Positions 7,441-17,400 of a DNA stretch of 24,893 nucleotides are shown here, in pieces (positions within the stretch are counted from its first letter, which is position 1; each line of letters starts with the position of its first letter). The notes under the pieces were generated by a model. The model saw only the letters and a list, made by a program, of their open reading frames with translations, had not been told where the DNA came from and searched no databases. The translations under genes were made by a program, and so were the position numbers. Location of the stretch: the IMG/VR virus record IMGVR_UViG_3300023440_000024, positions 1 through 24,893 of that record; one strand, written 5' to 3'. The stretch is from a virus.

Positions 7441-9665
7441 TGGCATGGAGTATAGCAACAGGTGTAGGGAGTAGCTCCTTACACCCTAACCCTCCTAATA
7501 TTAAGAAAGACTTAATAGTAAGTGCTTTAGGGCAAGGATACACTGTAGATGATGCTATTACATATTCATTGGATCATGGGTATGCACAAAGAGTAGATAA
7601 ATTTGTTAAATATTGTATTTCAGAAATTCCTGAATCAAAGGTAATAGGTAATGCTTATACAAAGATTTATAATAATGTAGTAAATAAACAAGCAGTATAT
7701 GATTTTATTAAACCATTAATAGATAATGTAATAACACTTAAATCTACTGGAATTAATACACTTAACAAGAAGTTAACTGAAGTAAATAAAGCAATACAAG
7801 ATAGTATTACTAAAGGATTTTCTTATACTTCATTAACTACTGAAAAGACTGCACTATTACTAAATATAGCTAAAGAACAAGCTGTAATAGATGATTTTAA
7901 TATATTTTTAACTAATAAGCAGTTAACTGTATTAAAAGCTGATCCAATAAACTTTTTATATATATATGATGTTGTTTTAATTAATATAGGAATACAAAAA
8001 AGAATAGGTTTAATTAATTCCTCAACTGGGGAACTTTATTCTAATATATCTGGAGTAACATCCGATCCATTAATAATTAAATCTATTAAAGGAGTTGCTG
8101 AGTGGGGTACTGGTTATGCAGCAGATGAGTTTTTTGCTGGGGGAAATGTTACATTCACTAATAATAAAACACAATTTATTGGAAGTACTATACCAGAATT
8201 TGTAAATTCAAGTGGATACGCAAAAGGTACTAGGGATTTTATTGATATTGTATTTAGTATCCCCAGCAGATCTAATGAAGAGTTTTATGCAGTTATCCCA
8301 GTATCTGCATCAAATACAATATTAGAGACTACATCTCAACAAGATAGTAATGTATTTCCTACTATTATGATTAGAGATGATAAAACTCAATTAAAGACTA
8401 CTGATGCTAAGTACCCTAAATATGAAAAAGCTTTAAAATATTTAGGAGTAGACTTAAAAGGGTTACTTAAAGGTATAACAGATACACCTAACTCTCAAGA
8501 TATGGCAGATATATTTATACTATTTGCTGTAAATATTACATCTACATCACAAGAAGTTAGAAGATATATAGTAAAGTTTTTAGGGGGTCTTAGACATAAT
8601 ATACCTGCAAAGGATTATGATCCAAGCAATTTACCTGTAAAATCCCCTGCATTAGTAACAAGTGATAATTTATTTTTAACCCAAATAAATGCTTTAGATG
8701 CTTCTTATATGAGTAAGACATACTCAGCATTGGATTTTAAAAGCTTATCTGTACATTTTGAAGCAAAGTATATTTATGAAAACGTATTCCCAAATACATT
8801 ACCAATTAATAGTGTACAAGTTAATAATATATCTACATCTATAATTCAATATGTATATCAATTTTCTAAAACAGATTGTGTTGAGTTAGTTGTATTTAAT
8901 CCTTCCATATCATATACAAATGAATGGATAGGTTTACATAAATCAGGACAGTATTCAAATACATTATTCCCTGCACAACAATATTCAGACTTAAATATTA
9001 TTCCATTAGATAAAGAAATACTTAAGTCTATGTCTAAATACGACCAAGACCAAATATTATTTAATTCATTACAATTAAATATATTTACAGTTGTACTTAC
9101 ATATATAAGTGGTTGGATGTCTTTTTTAGGGTTTATAATTCTTATAGTTGTAGCCATTGCATCAATATTTTTTCCACCATTAGCTTCATTACTTCCCGTT
9201 ATTGCAGTTGGGTTTATAGTTGGACAACTTATATCAGCAGTATTTACTGGTATTGTAGGTGATATTGTTAACGGTGTAATTAATGTTGCTATAGCTGCTG
9301 TAATGACTGTGTTATCTCTAGGAAGTGATATAGGTCAGTTAATATCTGCTGCACTTAATTTAGTAGCATCTGTAATATCTTTAACTGCTACTATAATGAA
9401 GTTAGGATTCTATGATTTAATTCAAAAAACAGATGACATACTTAACTTAATTACAACTGAACAAACTAAGTTAGATGAACAAACTAGTAACCTATTAAGC
9501 TCTAAGTATAAAGCAGTACAAGGAATAGACTTACTAATGAATCCTAATATTCCAATAGATAAGTATTATAATGATAAAGTAACAGCTAATAAGATAGATA
9601 ACTTATTACCTAAGTATACTTTTATAGACTTAGCCTTACAATTACCACCTACGAGTAAAATATAA
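7440..9665 (+). CDS. Large virion protein with hydrophobic C-terminal region, N4 gp53-like position
   Basis: This 741-residue ORF starts at the ATG that overlaps the upstream stop by one base; no ribosome binding site is visible before it, so reinitiation is likely. The N-terminal ~100 residues are soluble and helical (YTVDDAITYSLDHGYAQRVDKF), followed by a coiled-coil-prone segment near 100-150 and a long mixed domain. From about residue 553 to 665 the chain is strongly hydrophobic, including FLGFIILIVVAIASIFF and several further segments with small residues, giving perhaps four membrane-crossing or amphipathic helices. The last ~75 residues return to polar helix. A virion protein with such a region beside vRNAP fits an ejected protein that inserts into the host envelope to form part of a delivery channel; this function is inferred. 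The family was not recognised by sequence beyond position. Confidence 0.72.
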   Translation: MAWSIATGVGSSSLHPNPPNIKKDLIVSALGQGYTVDDAITYSLDHGYAQRVDKFVKYCISEIPESKVIGNAYTKIYNNVVNKQAVYDFIKPLIDNVITLKSTGINTLNKKLTEVNKAIQDSITKGFSYTSLTTEKTALLLNIAKEQAVIDDFNIFLTNKQLTVLKADPINFLYIYDVVLINIGIQKRIGLINSSTGELYSNISGVTSDPLIIKSIKGVAEWGTGYAADEFFAGGNVTFTNNKTQFIGSTIPEFVNSSGYAKGTRDFIDIVFSIPSRSNEEFYAVIPVSASNTILETTSQQDSNVFPTIMIRDDKTQLKTTDAKYPKYEKALKYLGVDLKGLLKGITDTPNSQDMADIFILFAVNITSTSQEVRRYIVKFLGGLRHNIPAKDYDPSNLPVKSPALVTSDNLFLTQINALDASYMSKTYSALDFKSLSVHFEAKYIYENVFPNTLPINSVQVNNISTSIIQYVYQFSKTDCVELVVFNPSISYTNEWIGLHKSGQYSNTLFPAQQYSDLNIIPLDKEILKSMSKYDQDQILFNSLQLNIFTVVLTYISGWMSFLGFIILIVVAIASIFFPPLASLLPVIAVGFIVGQLISAVFTGIVGDIVNGVINVAIAAVMTVLSLGSDIGQLISAALNLVASVISLTATIMKLGFYDLIQKTDDILNLITTEQTKLDEQTSNLLSSKYKAVQGIDLLMNPNIPIDKYYNDKVTANKIDNLLPKYTFIDLALQLPPTSKI

Positions 9666-10237
9666 TGAGTAAACCAGCATCATACCTAAACTTTAATACT
9701 CCTACCCCATTTGACACTAATACTTCAAACGCTTTTAATAGTGTTCTTGATAGTAATGGTGGTATATTAAGTAATAAATCTCCCTTATCTATGGATAGTT
9801 TAAATTTTAATGGATTAAATCCTATATCTAATACGTCTATGCCTCCAGTAATTGCACCTGGATTTATGGAAAGTGTTGGTAAAGGTAACTACATGGATGC
9901 TTTTACTAATCTATTTAAAGGAAGTATGACACCTGATACTAAAACAGGTATTACTCCTGCTGGTTCAGCTATGGGTATTGCTAATGCAGGTATGAATACT
10001 ATTATGGGAGGATTTAATATAGCTAATATGTTAAGTCAACAGAATTTAGCTAAAAAAGCTTTTGCAGCTAATCTTGCTTCATATAATCAAAATGGAGCTA
10101 ATCAAGTAAAATCCTATAATACTCAAATGGATAATAACATTAGAGCTAAATATGCTAGAGAAGGTAAAGGGTATACTCCAGATATGATTAATAATGAAAA
10201 TAAAGCTAAATACTTAGATTTTAATAAAGTTGGTTAA
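9665..10237 (+). CDS. Small internal virion protein, N4 gp52-like position
   Basis: This is a 190-residue ORF whose ATG overlaps the previous stop codon by one base, with no clear ribosome binding site. The N-terminal ~75 residues are Asn/Ser/Pro/Thr-rich and probably disordered. A Gly/Ala/Met-rich stretch (residues ~98-125, including ANAGMNTIMGGFNIANML) is compatible with membrane interaction, and is followed by a helical segment with LAKKAFAANLASYNQNG and many Asn. This layout resembles small ejection proteins of podophages (compare T7 gp14 in general character), but no homology is claimed. Coupled translation with the 741-residue protein suggests they act together in the ejected complex. 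Confidence 0.68.
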   Translation: MSKPASYLNFNTPTPFDTNTSNAFNSVLDSNGGILSNKSPLSMDSLNFNGLNPISNTSMPPVIAPGFMESVGKGNYMDAFTNLFKGSMTPDTKTGITPAGSAMGIANAGMNTIMGGFNIANMLSQQNLAKKAFAANLASYNQNGANQVKSYNTQMDNNIRAKYAREGKGYTPDMINNENKAKYLDFNKVG

Positions 10238-10278
10238 ATAGCTTTATATAGTCATATATAATACTTATTTATAGAATT

Positions 10279-10299
10279 ACTTAAGTAAATTATTTAAGT
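10279..10299 (+). promoter_or_regulatory. AT-rich 9-bp hairpin with a three-base loop
   Basis: In the 113-base gap before the 376-residue gene, ACTTAAGTA pairs with TATTTAAGT (one G-U pair) around loop AAT. It is the second intergenic three-base-loop hairpin in the late region. It could be a regulatory or RNA-processing element; with so high an AT content, chance is a real alternative. Confidence 0.25.
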
Positions 10300-10300
10300 G

Positions 10301-10330
10301 TCTTAAATCGCATTCTCGTAAGGATTTAGA
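10301..10330 (+). promoter_or_regulatory. Second hairpin in the leader of the 376-residue gene
   Basis: TCTTAAATC (10301-10309) pairs with GGATTTAGA (10322-10330) through 8 bp with a one-base T bulge and a 12-13-base loop. It ends 10 bases before the AGGA ribosome binding site at 10341-10344, so it may influence translation of the gene starting at 10351. There is no U tract after it, so it is not a standard terminator. Confidence 0.25.
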
Positions 10331-10350
10331 CCATATACATAGGACATCTA

Positions 10351-11481
10351 ATGCCATTATTTAATCCAACACAACAATTAAACTTAAATTATGCAGGATT
10401 AATGTCTTCTGCTAATGATAGTGCTAATACAGCTACAAAGATATTCCAAAATCTAGCACAACAACATCAAGCAAACCAAGATAAAACTAAAGCAGAATAT
10501 AGTAAATTTAATACTAATGCTCTCATATCTAAAGTACAAGGAATAGATACCTCTCTTACATTAGGACAGCAACAGCAAAAGAGACAAGAGATATTAGATT
10601 CTATTGGTTCTAATCAAAACTTAAACTTTGATGCTATTAATCAAGTAGTAGGTAATTCAGTTAAGTATGGTCAAGACGTATTTAATAAAAAAAGAGCATT
10701 TGATGAGACCGTAAAACAAGATACAGCTCAGAATTCATATAATTCTCAGCAGTTAACTAATAGTGCGAATAGAGCTAAATCCGCAGAACTAACTAGACTC
10801 GCTACTCTAGGTTACCAACAAAAGATGTTAGCACTTAAAAATAAACAGTTAACATTTGATCAAAACAATTCTCCTATTGCTCTCCAAGCTAGAGTAAATA
10901 AGGCTTTACATGATTCTATAGAAACTTCAACAGATGCTAATGGTAACACTGTAAAAAACTTAAATATGGATAACTTTAATGACGCTGTTGCTGGATTTCC
11001 TGCTAGTTATGTAAAAACCGCTGTTGATGGTTATAGATCAAATAATGGGTTAGATGCTAAGAGTGCTCAGGATAAAATAGAAAATGAACATGCATTTAAA
11101 GTAGCTACTCAACAATCACAGAATCTACTTACCAATTACAAAACACTTAAAGATAAAATAGCTACCCCAACTAATATACCTAAGAAAGAGTTAGAAAGTT
11201 TAGTTGAAACTTATGGTAATGCCCTAGATTACTTTAAAACAACTGATGGGGATAGGAATAGAATAAGACCAGCATTACAAGCTATGCTTAGGGCAGGTAT
11301 GAGCCTTAAAGATACACAAGCTAATGTAGCTGGTTTTAGGGGGTTTGGTGGGTTAACTATTGATGACCTAGTTGCTCAAGGTAATGACTATAGTGTTAGA
11401 ACACTTAATACAGAAAATAAAGCAAATGCCGCATTCCAAATATATAATAAAGCTATGAACTCTTCAAAAGGAAACCAATAA
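10351..11481 (+). CDS. Gln/Asn-rich internal virion protein upstream of vRNAP, N4 gp51-like position
   Basis: This is a 376-residue ORF with AGGA at 10341-10344, 6 bases before the ATG. It is soluble, strongly Gln/Asn/Ala-rich and mainly helical, with coiled-coil character around residues 20-60 and 120-180. A glycine-rich stretch (VAGFRGFGGLTIDDLVAQG) lies near residue 325-345. No catalytic motif, signal peptide or membrane segment is seen. It lies directly before the giant polymerase gene and its stop overlaps that start (TAATG), so the two are likely made in linked amounts. Position and composition suggest an internal protein packaged and ejected with vRNAP. The family is not independently recognised. 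Confidence 0.72.
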   Translation: MPLFNPTQQLNLNYAGLMSSANDSANTATKIFQNLAQQHQANQDKTKAEYSKFNTNALISKVQGIDTSLTLGQQQQKRQEILDSIGSNQNLNFDAINQVVGNSVKYGQDVFNKKRAFDETVKQDTAQNSYNSQQLTNSANRAKSAELTRLATLGYQQKMLALKNKQLTFDQNNSPIALQARVNKALHDSIETSTDANGNTVKNLNMDNFNDAVAGFPASYVKTAVDGYRSNNGLDAKSAQDKIENEHAFKVATQQSQNLLTNYKTLKDKIATPTNIPKKELESLVETYGNALDYFKTTDGDRNRIRPALQAMLRAGMSLKDTQANVAGFRGFGGLTIDDLVAQGNDYSVRTLNTENKANAAFQIYNKAMNSSKGNQ

Positions 11482-14400
11482 TGACTACTTATGGTTTTAC
11501 TGGATCTACTTATGGATTTACTGGAGATTCTAAGGAAGATATTGTAGCTAAAGCTTCTAAAGAGAAAGAAGATAACTTAATTAATACATCAGATATTAGT
11601 GTTATTGATGGAGATACCCTTAAAACTCCTGAAGGTAAGGTAAGATTAAATGGGTTTGATGCTTTTGAAATTAAAAAGGAACACCCAACTGTTGCACAAA
11701 CTAAACAGTTAAACCAAAATAGGGAATATTTAGCAGGAATATTTGGTTTGCCTACTGCATTAATACCTAATGAAAGTGTTTATAAGAGAGGGAATGAAGC
11801 TACTAAACTAACTTCAGATATTCTTAGTAAGCATGAGCAAGTAGCTATAGATAAGACAGGACAACATACCTTTGATAGAGTTGTAGCTAATGTTAGAGAC
11901 CCTAAAACCAATCAAGATATATTACAATCATTAAATACTCCTGAAAATAATCCTAATTGGGATTCAAGATACAATGCTGTAAATAAACTAAATTATACAC
12001 TTCAACAAGATATTATTGACTCTAAACCTCCTACACCAGGAGCATTATCTAATAATGAATCAGCTGATGGATTAGATTATCTAAATAACTTAGGTAGACA
12101 ATTTGGTTCAGGTCTTATAAGAACAGGTATAAACCTTGTTCAAACTGCAACTAAACCTGCAGAACTAAGTGGTAAAATTAGAATACCTAAAGAAAATTTA
12201 GATTTAGCTAAATCAATATCACTTAAAAAAGATAAGGGCATAGAACTAACTAAAGAAGAAAATAAATTTAGTAATAGTGTAGATTATTATGATGCTTCAA
12301 TAATTAACTTCTTTTCTTCATTTAATAAAGAAACAGATACATTTCAAAAGATAGTAGAAGATAGAGTAAATAATACTAAAGTAGCAAAATACCATAAGCA
12401 AGCAACAGATTTATGGAATTATGTTATTGCACCTAATTTAGAAAATGCTTCTAAACAGTTTGCAGAAGGTAAGTTTATTGATGGTAATATTTCATACATA
12501 AAAGCAACTACATCAGCCATAATAGGGCATTTTAACTTAGGTATTGATAATCCTAAAGCGGTTGGAGAAGTTGTAGCTAATAGCTTACCTGATTCTTATT
12601 TAGCAAAGAAAAGTATAGTGCTTGCAGGTATAAGTAACTTTGTAGATGCTACTGAAAAGAATTATAAAGAATTTGTAAAAGAACACAAAGGAAAAGAACC
12701 TAATACAAGTGATTGGGTAAAATTACTTACTTCTACATTTATAGGTACTGTTGCAGATGTAGGAGGGGATAAGTTTGTCTTTAAAGGTAAGCAAGACTTA
12801 GGTACTAAGTCCGTTGTTGAGGGTTTAAGTGAGAGTATTACAACAGCATCAGGACAAGTAGCTAGTGGTAAAGAGTTAGACCCTGCATCTATATTTGCAG
12901 ATGGGTCTATGGGTGCACATGCAGGTACAGTGACAGCATCATTAACTAATCCAATACAATCAGCTAAAGATATTAGAGATGCCTTTGCTCAATCATTAAG
13001 AGGAGCAGGTAATGTAGCAAGTATTCCTGTATCTATAGATAATGAATTAAGAAGACGTGCTAATGATAGACCTAAAGATAATTCTATTGACGTAACTGCA
13101 CCTGAAACACCCCCATTACTAAAAGCATTAAGTAAGATACCTAGAAAGGCTACTATAGGTACATTTAATGCAACAGATAAGATATTAACAGGTACAGCTA
13201 ATGTATTAGAAGGTAAACCAATCTTATCTGGTACTAATACTATACGTAATAACAATACAGTTAATAAAGCACCTAATGATGCTCTACATCCTAAAAATGT
13301 AGATAACTTAGGTAAAACTGTTAAAGAAGCTTCTGTTATTGCTGATGGATTTAAAACTAAAGCTATACCTACTGAAGAAGTTAAAGCTAAAACAATATCA
13401 GGTATTGATACATTAGTTAAAGAGTTAAATACAAAAGCATTACCATTCTTTAATGCAACTAATAAGAAAGTAGCTAAAGACCCTACATACGAACCAACAG
13501 ATAAAGAGAAAGAGGTAGCTTTAACAACTCTTAGCACTATATCTGGGTTACTTACTCGTAAAACAGAGTTAGAAGCTTCTAAAGCTCCTATTGCTGAAGT
13601 AGTAAAGAACTTACCTGATACTGAAGTATCTGATAAAGATTTTAATAATGTTATTGGTTCAGTTGAGTTTAGTTCAGATGAAGAAGTAGCTAAAGTTAAA
13701 GAAGAGTTAAAAGGAAAATTATCAAAAGAACAGTTAGATATACTAGATATAGCTACTACTAAAACATCTAAAGATGTTGGTGAAGAAATAAGAAAAGGTA
13801 CTGGAAAGAAGTTTAAAGGTATCAAATCACATATCTTAACAACACTTAGAGATATTGATGTAGCTAAAGAAATAGGCAATACTTCATTAGTAGAAGAAGA
13901 TTTAAGTAAATTATCTACTTGGAAAGATACCCAATTAGCTAAACAAAAAGGATTACAAGCAATATCGGATGTAATTAATACTGAAGGCTCTACAGTAGCC
14001 CAAATAGACAATGAAATAGCCAAACAGACTGATGCTGGGATGTTTTCAGAAGATATGGGTGATATTACCTATACCTCTAAAGAAGCCTTTAAAACGCTTA
14101 CAGACGCTGTAAATGAGGATACAACAGCAATAACTAAGGCTTACAGTGTTTTAGCTAGTAAAGCTAATAATGAGCTAAATTTAGATACCTTAAAAGTACC
14201 AGATACAAGCTCAGAAGATATATTAACTCCTACTGAAGTATTAAAAGAAGAATTACCTAAACAACGTAAACCACCTAAAACTACTGCTATTGCTGATGGT
14301 TTTGTATTACACCCTGCTGTAGATAGTATTGTAAGCGAACTTAATACTGATACAGGAAGCTTGGATAGTGAAGGTAAAAGACAACCATCAGTTAATCCAG

Positions 14401-17400
14401 AATGGTTTAAGAACAATTCTTTTTTACCTAGAAAAGTTAAAGGAACTGATGAAGAAGATAGAGTAAGTAAATCACCTTCAATTAAAAAAATAAGAGATAC
14501 CCTAGATTTATATAATAAAGGGGAAAACTTAACTAAATCAGAAGCTAGAATAATTGAAGAGTTACATGCTGTAGCTGTAGCAGAAGAAGAATTTAATAAT
14601 GAACAATATACTGAAGAACAAAAACAACTAACAATTAGAGTTAGAAATATTGAAAACTCTTTAATTGAGCAAGGTAAAGAAGATTTTATTGATGAATTAC
14701 ATGCTACTGTAGAAGACCCAACCATACTTCCACATGAACTAGACGAAGAGTTAAATGCTTATGAAACCAGTATCGAAAAGACTAACAAAGAAACAGAGAC
14801 AACAAACAGTGAAGTTACTAAAAAAGATGAGGAAATCAACACAACCAAAGGCTTAACTACAGATACTAGTAATACTGCTTTAGATACTTTACCTGATAAT
14901 ACTAATATAGAAGATACTATTAAGTATGATAATTATAATGAAGAAGATTTAAGTAATAATTATACCGAAGATGACTATAAGGTTGATCCAAATAATTATA
15001 CAGATTTAAAGGATGAAGTTGCTACAGATAAGCCTACTAAGGACAATACTGTAGAAGTACCTAATACTGATAACAATACTGGTTCTAATAAAATACCTAC
15101 AACACCTAAAGAAGCTTATTTATATACAGAAAAACAATTAGGTAAACCATTATTAAATCTTAAAAATTTTCCTAAAGAATTACAATATGTAGTAAAAGGA
15201 AGATTTGTAGAACATGTATATAATGGAGAATTTTCTGAAGATAGTAAAGGAAATATCCCTACTAGGTTAATTAATCCAAAGAAATTAGCATTACAAGCTA
15301 GATTATTTAATGCTGGTATTAGTTATGTATTAGATAGACGTGCAGGTAAAGTTAAACTCAATTACTTAACTAACTCTAAATCATTTATGTTAGGTAAATC
15401 TTTAGCAGAAAATATGATAGTTTCTGAATCTAAAGTAATAGGAGATACTCGTATAAATGATAAAGATTTTAAAGGTGCTATTACAGAAATTAATGGGGTA
15501 GATACATCTACTGTAGGTAAAATATTTCCTATAATTAAAAGTAAGATGAATACAACTGTAGGTGTTCAAGGAAAATATAATAAGACCTTACTTAATATAT
15601 TAGAAAAGGTTATAGCTAAAGATACTAGAATTGAGTTTTTATCTGAATTAACGTTTGAAGGACGAAGTGTAATAGGTCTTGCATATCCTGGAGATAAAAT
15701 TCAATTAGCTTTACCAACTAATGGTGATTTATCTGCATTAACTGTACTACAAGAAATCATTCACATGACTGTGGATGAAAAAATATTTGGTGATAACCCA
15801 ACACCTGATGCTATTAAGATTAAAAACGAAATTAAAGACTTAGTAACTAAATTTAGAAAAGCTATTGATGCAAGAGGTAATTCCTTAGGTAAACTAGAAA
15901 GAGATTATGTTAAACAATCAACTGACTCAAACTTAAATGAGTTTATTACTTATTCTTTAACTAATGAAGTTGTACAAAACTTAATGAGAGAAACTCCTTA
16001 TACTAGTACATCTAAATTTAATTTATTTCAAGTATTTACTAATAAAGTTAGAAGTTTACTTGGTTTAAAAAGTATTCCTAATACATTATTAGAACACGCT
16101 CTTTCAGTATCTTTTGCGGCTTTAAATGAAGCAAGCACTCAACCTAAAACACTTAAGTCTGATAGATTATTTTCATTTACTACAGATTCTTTCCCTAATA
16201 TACCCAAATATGTATTAAAGGGTTTTGAAGCTGATGCTACTAAAGATATTCAAGCAGAGTTAGATAGATTAACTACACCTGAAGATACTGAAGCAGATAT
16301 TAAAGAAGTAGAGAAGAGATTACATAAAGAGTATGCAACAGTATTTTCTAAACTAGCTAAAAAGGTAGTTAAACTAAACTTACCAAGTATTGTCGATATT
16401 GATTTGGATAAGTTTAAAGAAGAATTATTAAATGAATATACAAATACTAAGTTTAAAGGAATAGATACTTCTTGGATGAAGTCTATTAAAGTTAATGATA
16501 TTACTCCTGTTAAACAAGTATCTTTACAAAACACTTTAAACACTCATGATATACCTGTAAAGATAAATGCTTTAGGTTCTTTTGGTAAGAAAGGGATTGA
16601 AAAGTTAAGTAATGTAGTTAAGTTAAAACCAGTAAATAATATACTTAATAATTATTTAGATATATTTAAACCAGAGATTACTTCAACTATTCCTGAGTTT
16701 AAAGAATTATCTTCTAATGAGTTTAAAACTATTATAGAACTAAAGAAGTTTTTAATGCCATTTAAAGAAGCATTTATTAACTCAAGAGACCCTTATGTAA
16801 CAAGAAGAGGTACTGGAACTAATAAAGCTAAAACTAAGTTTAAAGTAGCTACTGACGATTTAATGGATTTATTAATTCCATTAGATATTTCTACCGACAC
16901 AATGAAAGATAAGTATGCTAATCTTTCCTATGCTCTAGGGATTAGTGGATTAAATTGGTTAAATACATCTGGTTTAGACTCTTTATACAATGATAAAGAT
17001 ACTATTAGAGCTACTTTAGGCATGAATCCTACTAATATTTTAAGTGATAAAACATACCATGCTTTCGCTAATTTAGGTACACAAAGATTACTAGTAGCTA
17101 ATAGTATTGGAGGAGACTTTTTAAATTCTATAGGCATTACAGCTAAGAAATCAGGTGTTCCTGCTGTTTTATTTGAAAAGCTAAAGACTTCTATAGGGTT
17201 ACATGCTATTACTCAGCTAGTAAGCTTAGGATACCTAGAAGAGTCTACAATGCCTTCTGATATATATAACAGCCATAAACAAGGTAATAGTGGTTTGGAT
17301 AAAGATGGTAATGAGTTTACTGAATTTAGTAATAATGAAGTAAATACATTTGTTAAAGCAGTACCTATAGATAATGCTGAAAATAAATATAAATTAGACT

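Noticed and set aside
10250-10262. Possible sigma70 promoter (TATAAT at 10257-10262)
   Set aside because: The background is so AT-rich that TATAAT arises often, and no reasonable -35 box lies 16-18 bases upstream.
10301-10333. tRNA-like end (hairpin followed by ACCA)
   Set aside because: There is no cloverleaf, anticodon arm or T-loop; only one imperfect hairpin is present.
12989-14023. 344-residue open frame on the minus strand inside the giant gene
   Set aside because: It is antisense to a continuous coding frame with clear domains, is rich in Ser/Leu/Val as expected of a reverse shadow, and has no recognisable motif.
14141-14725. 194-residue open frame on the minus strand inside the giant gene
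   Set aside because: Same reason: Ser/Leu-rich antisense shadow in the disordered acidic part of the protein.
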